Assembly (NCBI GenBank): GCA_039815415.1
Contig: JBCBZH010000012.1
Span: 1-33,868, forward strand
Reading direction: 5' to 3'
Length of the DNA stretch: 33,868 nucleotides
Source: JBCBZH01 sp039815415
GTDB taxonomy: Bacteria; Bacteroidota; Rhodothermia; Rhodothermales; Rubricoccaceae
Shown here: positions 15,102 through 22,541 of the stretch, piece after piece
Numbering within the stretch: position 1 is the stretch's first letter
How the letters are laid out: every line of letters begins with the position of its first letter
Position numbers and translations under genes: made by a program
Notes under the pieces: generated by a model
Seen by the model: the letters and a program-made list of their open reading frames with translations, nothing else
Told to the model about the DNA's origin: nothing
The model's database searches: none

Positions 15102-16334
15102 CTATGTGACGGGTCCGCCCTCGGCAGGGAGATGTGCTGTACGGTAGGCGCCACTCGCCAGCGCGTCGGCAATGGCATCAAAGGCGCGATCCACGTCGTC
15201 GATGGAGTTCCACACGAACGGGGCCAGCCGAAGCACCTGGCCTTGCCGACTGTCCGTGTACACGTCCTTCGTTTTGAGCCACGCGCAGAGCCGGTCCGCA
15301 GCCTCGGCCTCCAGGATCACCATCGCGCCTCGGCGCCCGGCATCGCGCGGAGATCGCACTGTGAGCCCCAGGGCATCGGCGCGGTCGATGGCGCGGTCGG
15401 TCTTGGTGAGCGAGTCGGTGTGGACGGTCGCCAGCCCGGCGCCAAGGATCACGCGGAGGCCTTCCACCGCGTGATACATCGAGGCGACAGCGGTGGTGCC
15501 TGCGAGAAAGCGGCGCCGAACGATGGGGTGGTCTGCGGGCGAATCGTTGAAGCCAAACGGGTCAGCATCGGAGAACCAGCCGGCGAGACGCGGGCGCAGG
15601 TCAAGGCCTTCGCGGACGTACAGGTAGCTGTTGCCCGTCGAGCCACAGGCTTCTTTCAGCAGGCCGCCGACGTAGACGTCGGTGCCGAGAGACTCTGCTT
15701 GGATGGGAAGGGACGCTGTGGCATGGTAGCCATCTACGCAGACGTGTGCGCCGAGCTGGTGGGCCCGGTCGATGATCGACCGGAGGGCCTCGTCGGTCAG
15801 CCGCTCCCCCGTGGTAAAGCCGACGTGGCTCACGAAGACCCAGGCTGTTCGGTCGGTGATGGCTGAGATCACGCCCTCAACATCCACGAACCCATCACCG
15901 TCTGCAGCGACCTCCACTGGAGTGATGTCCCGGAGCCCAGTCCAACGCTTGACAGAATGCCGGACGGATGGAAACTCGTTCGCGGTCATCACCACCTCGT
16001 TGCGACCGCCCGCGAAGGGCTCGTCGCAGGAGAGCAAGGCCTGAACGGTCCAGTGCACGTTGGGCTGCAAGATGCACGTCCCCTGCGGAGCGCCGACGAG
16101 GGGGGCGATCCACCGGTCGCCAAGGTCATCCGGGAGAGACCACCAGCTTGAGTCGTGGCCCAGGTCCCAGCGGTCGGGGATGTGGTTCCAGGCGTCCACG
16201 CCGCGCTCGGCCCAGTCGGTTGTGAACGCGGCCATGAGATCCGGCACCGTTCGGGGCATCAGCCCATGCGTGAAGGCTCGAAGTTCAATGGCCGGAGCCG
16301 GGGGGACGACGAAGTGGTCTCGGAGATCGAGCAT
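15102..16334 (-). CDS. Kynureninase-like PLP-dependent enzyme (class V fold)
   Basis: Fold-type I, class-V aminotransferase-like enzyme of 410 residues, the length of kynureninases. VFVSHVGFTTGERL (about 166-179), DGYHATA with the PLP-binding Asp201 and His204, and GGLLKEACGSTGN with the Schiff-base Lys227 align with the kynureninase pattern of SH(V)GYxTG, DxxH and a conserved Lys. The later GWFSDADPFGF and RRFLAGTTAVASMYHAVEGL resemble kynureninase GWxxHxxPF and RFLxGTPP. The N-terminal half is more divergent, so the substrate is not assured; a cysteine desulfurase-like or other C-S/C-C lyase activity is possible. No other tryptophan-degradation gene is nearby. ATG 16334; it ends before the repeat-rich non-coding region. 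Confidence 0.8.
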   Translation of the reverse strand: MLDLRDHFVVPPAPAIELRAFTHGLMPRTVPDLMAAFTTDWAERGVDAWNHIPDRWDLGHDSSWWSLPDDLGDRWIAPLVGAPQGTCILQPNVHWTVQALLSCDEPFAGGRNEVVMTANEFPSVRHSVKRWTGLRDITPVEVAADGDGFVDVEGVISAITDRTAWVFVSHVGFTTGERLTDEALRSIIDRAHQLGAHVCVDGYHATASLPIQAESLGTDVYVGGLLKEACGSTGNSYLYVREGLDLRPRLAGWFSDADPFGFNDSPADHPIVRRRFLAGTTAVASMYHAVEGLRVILGAGLATVHTDSLTKTDRAIDRADALGLTVRSPRDAGRRGAMVILEAEAADRLCAWLKTKDVYTDSRQGQVLRLAPFVWNSIDDVDRAFDAIADALASGAYRTAHLPAEGGPVT

Positions 16335-16394
16335 GGGCAGAAGGACGAGAAGGCCTCGGCAGGATAGCGAGGGCGGCCTCCAGCTACCGCCTCG

Positions 16395-18419
16395 CTATTC
16401 CAGCACGATCTCTCGTTCGGAAACCACCGTTTCGTCCGCGATGCGATCCGTGATGCGGAGTTGGAGCGTGTAGCCCCCGCTCGGTTGCCCAGTGGTGTCG
16501 ATGAACAGCGGAACGGCCTCGTCGGCCACGTCTCCAGAGATATCGGTGGCAACGCGGTATGAGGTGCGGCTTCCCCGGCGGGTAATGCGATCCCAGACTC
16601 TGCGGAGACCTGGCCGGTTGTCCTCGGGAATCAGAACCGTCTCCACCGAGGCATCTGACCTCCCATCCCGCAGCGTCAGCCCGTAGATCTCGGCGTACAC
16701 ATGGAGCGGGTCGCCGGGGGCATACGAGTTGGTGAGGGTTGGAACGATGGCGTAGCCTCCGCGCTGGAGTGGAGCGATTCCCGCCTCGTCCACTTCGTCA
16801 ATGGACGAGGCCATCAGCAGATCGCTGACCTCAAACCCGATGGAGCTGAACGGGCGCACGGTGACGCGCTGGCGGCGCACCCCGTACGCATTGGCAGTCT
16901 CCAGCTCAATGGCGAGCGTGTAGGCGCCGGGCAACGCATGCACGCTCCCGGCCTCGATCCAGCCGTCCTCCGTCGGGATGGGGGTGGTGTCGTCCACGTC
17001 GCTGGCAATTGGGTCCTCGTCGCGAAGCAGGAAGAGGCCCCGGCGCCCTCTGGGAGCGTCGTCGTCGTTGCCAATCACAATCACGACTTCACTCTTGCCC
17101 TCTGTGCTGCGGAACGACGACACCAGCCCGTTCAGAGGAATCGTACCGGGTTGAGGGGCCGCGTCTTCAGGGTTCTCGCGCCGCAGACGCCGGTCTGTCT
17201 TGATGGCGTCGTCGGATGTTGCCTGCTGGGCGAGGCGTCCGCCGAAGACGTAGGCGTCTGCCGCCGGGCTATAGAGCGTGTATCGACCGCCGAGGTAGAA
17301 GTCGTTGAAGACATAGCGGAAGCCTTCGTACTGCCACACATCGTAGCGGGCCGTGTCACCGGGGTCGCCCGGGTAGATGGGGGGCGCGAACGGTCCGAGA
17401 GAGACGAACCGCCAGACGGGAGGCTCGCCGTAGCGGACGTAGATCTGACCTCGAGGGGTCTCGGACCCAGGAAGGTCTCCGAAGGCGAACAACAGGTCTG
17501 CTGTCACAATCCGGGAGTAGTGCTCCAGCCGGCGCTCGTTGATGGATGTCAGAAAGCGGGTGTCTCGCTTCGCCCAGAACGTGTCAGCCTCTACGGTCGA
17601 GTTCTGCGGCGTGAGTCGGGAGATGTCTTGCACCCGGTCTCGTTCGGAGGGCGACATGCGCGACAGGGCAAACTCGAACGCCTCTTCTGCATCCTGGGAC
17701 CGGTCCAGACGTCGAGCCGCCAGCCCCGTCAGCATCCACGCGTCGGGAGCCTCCGGGCGGGCGGCGCGCGCGACCGCCGCCAGAGCCGCCAGCTCGTCGA
17801 ACCGGTCCATGGCGACGTAGAGGGTGGCGAGAAGTTGAATCGATTCCCGATCTGAAGGGCCGGTCTGAACAGCCCGGAGGAGGTGGCGCTCCGCGCGTTC
17901 TGCAGCCGCGTCGGCAGGTTCACTGGCATCAATCCAACCGATCTCTCGCATGGCGACCCGTAGGTCGAGGCGCCCTGCAGCCTGTCGTCCGGTGGCTTCG
18001 GGGAGGAGCCCTCTGAGGTCTTCGGGCAGGCGGTCGAGGCGCCGAGCGTCGGTGTCGCCGAGCTTGATGTAGCGCTGGTACAGCAGCACATCGTTCAAGG
18101 CCGCACGCCCCAAGACAGCGTTGGCCCGCACGTGCGTCGAGTCGATGCGGAGCAGAGTGCGTGCTGTCTTTCGCATCCTGCGCTTCTGGAAGAACGGAAT
18201 GCCTCCGGGCGCCCCCGCGACTTCCAGGTCCAGCCGGAGCGCCAGCGCGGCGGTGTCGCGTGGGGCTTGGCGCAGCCGATCCACGATGAGTCGATACGCC
18301 CCATTGCGGTCGCCATCGGCCCAGACCTGCTCGGCCTCCTGCTGGAGCGGCTGCGCCCCGGCAGGCGTCGAGCTGGCGGTCATCGCAAGGACGCAGAGCA
18401 GCAGACAGAGGCGTCGCAT
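16395..18419 (-). CDS. GWxTD domain-containing exported protein
   Basis: A 674-residue protein with a clear type I signal peptide (MRRLCLLLCVLAMTASSTPAGA, cleavage before QPLQ). The N-terminal 260 residues are Ala/Leu-rich helices resembling tetratricopeptide-type repeats (LLRAVQTGPSDRESIQLLATL, then AWMLTGLAARRLDRSQDAEEAFEFAL). A GWxTD domain follows: DTFWAKRDTRFLTSINERRLEHYSRI and DLPGSETPRGQIYVRYGEPP. A beta-rich C-terminal half ends in TLQLRITDRIADETVVSEREIVLE. GWxTD proteins are common and uncharacterised in Bacteroidota, Rhodothermota and Acidobacteriota. The ATG at 18419 is the only in-frame start near the signal peptide and is preceded by a pyrimidine tract CCCTCCCCTCCC rather than a Shine-Dalgarno. 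It diverges from the gene at 18537. Confidence 0.88.
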   Translation of the reverse strand: MRRLCLLLCVLAMTASSTPAGAQPLQQEAEQVWADGDRNGAYRLIVDRLRQAPRDTAALALRLDLEVAGAPGGIPFFQKRRMRKTARTLLRIDSTHVRANAVLGRAALNDVLLYQRYIKLGDTDARRLDRLPEDLRGLLPEATGRQAAGRLDLRVAMREIGWIDASEPADAAAERAERHLLRAVQTGPSDRESIQLLATLYVAMDRFDELAALAAVARAARPEAPDAWMLTGLAARRLDRSQDAEEAFEFALSRMSPSERDRVQDISRLTPQNSTVEADTFWAKRDTRFLTSINERRLEHYSRIVTADLLFAFGDLPGSETPRGQIYVRYGEPPVWRFVSLGPFAPPIYPGDPGDTARYDVWQYEGFRYVFNDFYLGGRYTLYSPAADAYVFGGRLAQQATSDDAIKTDRRLRRENPEDAAPQPGTIPLNGLVSSFRSTEGKSEVVIVIGNDDDAPRGRRGLFLLRDEDPIASDVDDTTPIPTEDGWIEAGSVHALPGAYTLAIELETANAYGVRRQRVTVRPFSSIGFEVSDLLMASSIDEVDEAGIAPLQRGGYAIVPTLTNSYAPGDPLHVYAEIYGLTLRDGRSDASVETVLIPEDNRPGLRRVWDRITRRGSRTSYRVATDISGDVADEAVPLFIDTTGQPSGGYTLQLRITDRIADETVVSEREIVLE

Positions 18420-18536
18420 GGGAGGGGAGGGAAAAAGGCAGAGGGACGTATACGGTAGCGGTATGCAGTCCGTTCGTCCAGTCGGATCGGGATGCCTCAC
18501 GGTGCCCCTCGCTCTCGGTAGACTCGGCCTGTGTTG

Positions 18537-19880
18537 ATGCGCCTCCTTTTCGTTCTTGCCGCTGTGATCGCGTTTCCCGCTGCGGCACAGCCAGTCCGGG
18601 TGCCGGTGGCGCCGTCGCCACACGCCGCGACGTTCGTGGCAACGGTGCTGGACTCAGAGACGGGCGAGCCCCTTCCGGGCGCTACGGCTCAGATCATCGA
18701 CACCACCCTCGGAACGACTGCAGACCGCGAGGGACGGTTGTCTCTCGAGCTGGCGACACTGCCCACCACGGTCATCGTGCGGTACGTCGGGTATGCCTCA
18801 GCGCAGATCACGCTCACCGACGCCGATGTGGAGGATGGCGTCATCGAGCGCGTCGTCCGGCTCTCCGTTGCGCCGTTCATCGGGGGCGAGGTGGTGGTGA
18901 GCGCTGAGCCGCCCGGGGAGCGAATCTGGCGCCGCGTGCTGGCGAGAAAAGCGGAGCTGGGGCGGCGTGTCGGGAAGGTCTACGGGGAGGCGTACACGCG
19001 GATGATCCTTCGCCGCGATGGCCCGCTGGATGTGCGCCCGGTACCGATCCGCATCGAGGAGTCATTGTCAAACCTCGGGTGGGAGTGGGGCGGGGGGGCT
19101 CGCGAAGAGGTCGTGGCGCGGCGTCGTCTCCCGGATGGCGGGCCGTTCCGATGGGCGCGCCTCGATCCCATCCCCGATCTCTACTTCGAGGATGTGATGC
19201 TGCTGGATAGGCGACCGGTGATGTCGCCCACACATCCCCAGTCCATCGACCACTACGCGTTTCGTCTGGGCGAGACGGTGGAGGCCGAGGGACGCCGATT
19301 CCTGGAGATCGCTGTGATTCCCCGGCGGGGGGGACTGCTGAGGGGGCGCATCCGGATTGTGGACTCGCTGTTCGTGATCGCCAGCGCGGAGCTGCGTGCG
19401 GAGCCCGACCGGCGCGGCGGCGTGGATGATTTCCAGGCGGCGTATGAGTGGACGTTCACGCCTGCCGAGGGACATCCTACGCTGGGCGACTCGCTGTGGC
19501 TGCCAAGCGAGTATCTCCGCGAAGGCTCGGTGTCGCCGACGACGCGGGTGCCACGGGTCCGCTTCCGCCAGCGGTCCTGGCTCACCCTCCGGGTGCCCGG
19601 CGTGCTTCTACCCATCGACACGAGGGCGCGCCGCTACCGGAATCCGGTAGGCGTGTACGGCGGACGCGAGAGCTTCCAGGCAGTTCGGGATGCATTCCCC
19701 CTCGATGACCTCGAGGTAGCCGCGGATACGTTGTCGCTGCTGCGGAGTGCGTCGCTCTCGTCGATGCTTCCGCCCCAAGAGGGCATCGGCATCGCCATCG
19801 GACCGCCCGGGCTGATGGGTCTCATCCCTGGCCTCCGCCGCATGAGCCGTCCAGATGTGGAAGGAGAGGATGATCCCTGA
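18537..19880 (+). CDS. Exported protein with carboxypeptidase-regulatory-like domain
   Basis: A 447-residue protein beginning with a signal peptide (MRLLFVLAAVIAFPAAAQ). Residues about 32-115 form a CarboxypepD_reg-like beta-sandwich: TFVATVLDSETGEPLPGATAQI, then TTADREGRLSLEL, VIVRYVGYASAQI and VRLSVAPFIGGEVVVSAE. This is the plug-proximal domain found on TonB-dependent receptors and DUF5686-type proteins. The rest is beta-rich (YEWTFTPAEGH, WLPSEYLREG, FRQRSWLTL) with no TonB-dependent barrel signature, most like the DUF5686 group but shorter. ATG 18537 gives the cleanest signal peptide; GTG 18531 is 6 nt upstream in frame. It diverges from the GWxTD gene. Outer-membrane or periplasmic function unknown. 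Confidence 0.75.
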   Translation: MRLLFVLAAVIAFPAAAQPVRVPVAPSPHAATFVATVLDSETGEPLPGATAQIIDTTLGTTADREGRLSLELATLPTTVIVRYVGYASAQITLTDADVEDGVIERVVRLSVAPFIGGEVVVSAEPPGERIWRRVLARKAELGRRVGKVYGEAYTRMILRRDGPLDVRPVPIRIEESLSNLGWEWGGGAREEVVARRRLPDGGPFRWARLDPIPDLYFEDVMLLDRRPVMSPTHPQSIDHYAFRLGETVEAEGRRFLEIAVIPRRGGLLRGRIRIVDSLFVIASAELRAEPDRRGGVDDFQAAYEWTFTPAEGHPTLGDSLWLPSEYLREGSVSPTTRVPRVRFRQRSWLTLRVPGVLLPIDTRARRYRNPVGVYGGRESFQAVRDAFPLDDLEVAADTLSLLRSASLSSMLPPQEGIGIAIGPPGLMGLIPGLRRMSRPDVEGEDDP

Positions 19881-19892
19881 ACCAGCTCAGGG
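19875..19892 (+). terminator. Short hairpin at the end of the preceding gene
   Basis: CCCTGA (19875-19880) pairs with TCAGGG (19887-19892) around a 6-nt loop, overlapping the stop codon of the gene ending at 19880. It lies just upstream of the larger inverted pair at 19899-19929, and the two may act together. Confidence 0.4.
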
Positions 19893-19898
19893 GGCGGA

Positions 19899-19929
19899 TC
19901 GCCAGCTCGATAGGATGTCGAGCTGGCGA
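19899..19929. terminator. Inverted pair of the dispersed 12-mer forming a stem-loop
   Basis: TCGCCAGCTCGA (19899-19910) and its exact complement TCGAGCTGGCGA (19918-19929) form a perfect 12-bp stem with a 7-nt loop, TAGGATG. It lies between the converging genes ending at 19880 and 19939, and AAA follows on the plus strand. This is the arrangement in which inverted uptake sequences act as terminators in Neisseria and Haemophilus. A bidirectional terminator role is inferred from position and stem strength. Confidence 0.7.
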
Positions 19930-19938
19930 AAACGACGG

Positions 19939-21144
19939 TTACCTCGTGAGGGTGATGCGAACAGACCGAGACTCCGCGCCGACAGTAGCGCGAATGAGGT
20001 ACGTGCCAGCCGAGAGAGAATCGGCTTCGAACGCCAACTCGTGGCGCCCCACACTGTATGGCGCGTCTGCGAGCAAGCCTACCCGACGACCCAGCGCGTC
20101 ATAGACGGCTACAAGCACATCTGTGGCTTCGGAGGTGCTGAACGAGACCATGGCGCGGTCGCGCAGTGGGTTGGGCGAGACGGTGAGCGCCAGCTCAATG
20201 GTAGCAGGATCGTCTTCACCCGCGACTGAGCTACATGGGGTGTCGAGCACAGTTTGCGCCGAGTTACAGGTGCCACTCAGGTCGTTGTCGGAGAAGTACA
20301 ACGTGCCGGTGATGCCGGAGAAAGCGCCGCCAGAGATAAGACCATTGAGGCCACACGAGCACATAGACAGCGCTTCGTTAAGAAAAATGTAGAGGTCACT
20401 TCCGACAGACGTGATGTGGTCTAGCCCGTCGAGTGACGTTAGCGCTGGGCTAATTGCGATCCACAGGTCTCTTCCGACAGACGTGACGGCAGAAAGTCCG
20501 CCGAGTGACAGTAGCATGTCGTTGTCTTGGATCTTGAGAGTTCCTCCGACGGATGTGATTGAGCCAAGTCCATCAAGTGATGTAAGGGCATCATTGCCTT
20601 GAATCTTGAGTGTCCCTCCAACAGTCGTAATGGCAGCGAGGCCATGGAGCGACGTTAGCGCTGCATTGCCTTGAACTTGGAGGGTTCCTCCAATGGATGG
20701 AACGGCTTCCAGCCCATCGATTGATGTCAATAGCGGGTTCTCACGGACATAGAGGTTCCCTCCGACGGAAGTGACAGCGGCAAGACTATCGATGGACGCG
20801 AGCACAGAGTTGTTCCGGATGAATAGACCTCCTCCGACGGATGTGAGGGCGCCAAGTCCACGGAGCGACGCGAGCGAGGTGCTATCAATCTGAAGCTGTC
20901 CTTCGACGGATATGAGGGGAGCCACCGGGCTCAGGCTCGTGATGTCAGCCCCTTTGATTGTTAGGCTTCCCTCGATTTGGCTACATGCAAACGCATCTAC
21001 CTGTGTCTGAGAGGAGAGCAAGACGTCGCCTGTGCATACTTGGGCTAGTGCCGTCGAGGCAAGGAAAGCTGTCACCAGTGCGAACAGCGCTATCCGCCCG
21101 GAAGGCGAATAGTCCCAAGTTGATAGGAAGCTAGATAAGATCAT
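19939..21144 (-). CDS. Secreted leucine-rich-repeat protein with T9SS sorting domain
   Basis: A 401-residue protein with a long N-terminal signal region (hydrophobic IALFALVTAFLASTALA, cleavage before QVCTGD). QTQVDAF...IEGSLTIKGADITSL opens a receptor-L/leucine-rich repeat array of about seven 24-residue units (about 89-256), each of the form LTSLDGLxxITSVGGTLKIxxN. A Cys-containing cap follows (MCSCGL and GTCNSAQTVLDTPC). The C-terminal 75 residues are a type A T9SS sorting domain (SPNPLRDRAMVSFS, VYDALGRRVGLLADAPYSVGRHELAF, LSAGTYLIRA). It should be exported through the outer membrane and surface-bound or released. ATG 21144; longer readings precede the signal peptide. The gene is visibly less GC-rich than its neighbours. 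Confidence 0.88.
   Translation of the reverse strand: MILSSFLSTWDYSPSGRIALFALVTAFLASTALAQVCTGDVLLSSQTQVDAFACSQIEGSLTIKGADITSLSPVAPLISVEGQLQIDSTSLASLRGLGALTSVGGGLFIRNNSVLASIDSLAAVTSVGGNLYVRENPLLTSIDGLEAVPSIGGTLQVQGNAALTSLHGLAAITTVGGTLKIQGNDALTSLDGLGSITSVGGTLKIQDNDMLLSLGGLSAVTSVGRDLWIAISPALTSLDGLDHITSVGSDLYIFLNEALSMCSCGLNGLISGGAFSGITGTLYFSDNDLSGTCNSAQTVLDTPCSSVAGEDDPATIELALTVSPNPLRDRAMVSFSTSEATDVLVAVYDALGRRVGLLADAPYSVGRHELAFEADSLSAGTYLIRATVGAESRSVRITLTR
20377..20880 (-). repeat. Seven tandem 72-nt coding repeats
   Basis: Within the leucine-rich-repeat protein, about seven consecutive units of 24 codons repeat the pattern L-T-S-L-x-G-L-x-x-I-T-S-V-G-G-x-L-x-I-x-x-N. Neighbouring units share long identical DNA stretches, for example around the two GGTLKIQ units, so copy number could vary by recombination. 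Confidence 0.75.
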
Positions 21145-21251
21145 GCCGTCGGTGAGGTGTGTCAGGGCTATCCGTCTAGATCTACGGTGATTGTCCCTAT
21201 CCTGCTGGGGTAGCCACGAACCCAGCATGGATCCAGGCGGTAGTGTCATAG

Positions 21252-21268
21252 CTAGGCTCCAAACCTAG
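21252..21268. other. Small hairpin in the 21145-21381 divergent region
   Basis: CTAGG (21252-21256) pairs with CCTAG (21264-21268) around 7 nt, in the 237-bp region between the divergent LRR and YjbR genes. The same region holds a copy of the dispersed 12-mer at 21323-21334, flanked by CACTC (21316-21320) and GAGTG (21335-21339). No promoter consensus was recognised. Confidence 0.35.
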
Positions 21269-21381
21269 TGGATCAGGAGTCAGCATTTAGTATTGATTCA
21301 GGGCATAATCGAGCCCACTCCGTCGAGCTGGCGAGAGTGTTTCCAGTATGGCATCTTTCTGTCGGATCGCAAGCCCGCATC

Positions 21382-21735
21382 ATGTACCTCGATACCCTCC
21401 GCACGTACTGCCTCGCCAAGCCGGGCGTCACCGAAGACCTTCCCTTCGGTCCCGACACCCTCGTGTTCAAGGTGCAGGGCAAGCTGTTCGCCCTCACCAA
21501 CGTGGAATGGGTCGAGTCTGCCGTGAACCTCAAGTGTGACCCCGAGCGGGCCGTTGAGCTGCGGGAGCAGTACGCAGGCATCCGGCCGGGGTACCACATG
21601 AACAAGCGCCACTGGAACACGGTCGAGCTGCGGGCCGATGTGCCGGGCGACCTGCTTCGCCAGCTCGTGGATCATTCCTACGACCTCGTGGTGGCGGGCC
21701 TTCCGAAGCGCCTCCGCGACGAGCTGACGGCCTAG
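21382..21735 (+). CDS. MmcQ/YjbR family protein
   Basis: A 117-residue protein of the MmcQ/YjbR family, a small CyaY-like fold described as DNA-binding. Typical motifs are LRTYCLAKPGVTEDLPFGPDTLVFKVQGKLFAL, then VNLKCDPERAVELREQYAGIRPGYHMNKRHWNTV and DLVVAGLPKRLRDEL. It starts at ATG 21382; an in-frame reading from 21268 would add 38 residues of intergenic sequence, including part of a hairpin and the 12-mer repeat, and is unlike the family. Its molecular role in the cell is not known. It precedes the superoxide dismutase gene by 81 nt in the same direction. Confidence 0.9.
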   Translation: MYLDTLRTYCLAKPGVTEDLPFGPDTLVFKVQGKLFALTNVEWVESAVNLKCDPERAVELREQYAGIRPGYHMNKRHWNTVELRADVPGDLLRQLVDHSYDLVVAGLPKRLRDELTA

Positions 21736-21816
21736 CTGTGCGTTGGTTGGATGAGGGCGGACCCTGAACGACGTGGGCGTCGTGTACCTCTCTCCATCAC
21801 CCAACTTGCACCGCAG

Positions 21817-22446
21817 ATGCGCGTTTCTCTGCTTTTCAGTCTTGTCCTCGCCATCGGGCTGGCGGCTTGTCAGTCCGAGGCTCCCGAGCTGACGGCCGAG
21901 GACCCTTCTTCAGACCCGCCCGCCGTTGAAGAGGTCGCCGATGAGTACGCGGTGGCTGAGATCACGGGGTTGAACGACTCCGGCGTGTCCGGGACCGTCA
22001 CATTTCTCGCTCTCGGAAGTGATGGCGTCCAGATTCGCTACGACCTTGCAGGCCTGGAGGGGGAGGCACATGGCTTCCACCTCCACGAAAACGGCTCGTG
22101 CGCGCCGGGCGACGACGGAACCCCCGGAGGTGCAGCCGGCGGCCACTTCAACCCGATGGAAAGCCCGCACGGCGCGCCGAGTGCGTCGCCCGCCAATCGG
22201 CATGCCGGGGATCTCGGGAACGTCCGAGTGTCGGCCGAAGCCAGTGGCATTGCACGCGGTTCCCTCGCTGATTCCGTGCTAACCTTTGGAGGTCCAACGG
22301 ATGTAGTCGGCAAGGCCGTGATTGTGCACGCGGGCGCCGATGATCTCACCAGCCAGCCAAGCGGTGACGCAGGAGCTCGCGTGGGCTGTGGCGTGATCGT
22401 GCTGGCGGAGCAGCCTGCCTCACCGAGTGCCGAGACCTCTGTGTAG
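21817..22446 (+). CDS. sodC: Cu/Zn superoxide dismutase, lipoprotein
   Basis: Dismutates superoxide in the periplasm. Of 209 residues, the first 18 are a lipoprotein signal with lipobox LAAC, so Cys18 should be lipidated. A Glu/Pro-rich linker (about 20-45) precedes the SOD domain. Copper ligands are His88 and His90 (HGFHLHENGSC), bridging His110 (GGHFNP) and His171 (IVHAGADD). Zinc ligands are His118, His129 and Asp132 (HGAPSASPANRHAGDLGN). Cys95 and Cys191 (RVGCGVIVLA) fit the conserved disulfide. The active-site Arg late in the domain is seen in DAGARVGCG. ATG 21817 is chosen because it starts the signal peptide; in-frame sequence upstream to 21751 is not signal-like. Confidence 0.95.
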   Translation: MRVSLLFSLVLAIGLAACQSEAPELTAEDPSSDPPAVEEVADEYAVAEITGLNDSGVSGTVTFLALGSDGVQIRYDLAGLEGEAHGFHLHENGSCAPGDDGTPGGAAGGHFNPMESPHGAPSASPANRHAGDLGNVRVSAEASGIARGSLADSVLTFGGPTDVVGKAVIVHAGADDLTSQPSGDAGARVGCGVIVLAEQPASPSAETSV

Positions 22447-22541
22447 CGCATCCCCCTCCCCCCGGAATCGCGCCCGCTGCCAGACGTGTGGCAGTGGGCG
22501 CGGCTAGTTTGAGGGGTCCCCCTGGTGACCTGCCGAGAGCT

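Noticed and set aside
20377..20880. CRISPR array
   Set aside because: The regular 72-nt periodicity is in-frame protein repeats of a leucine-rich-repeat protein, without unique spacers between constant repeats.
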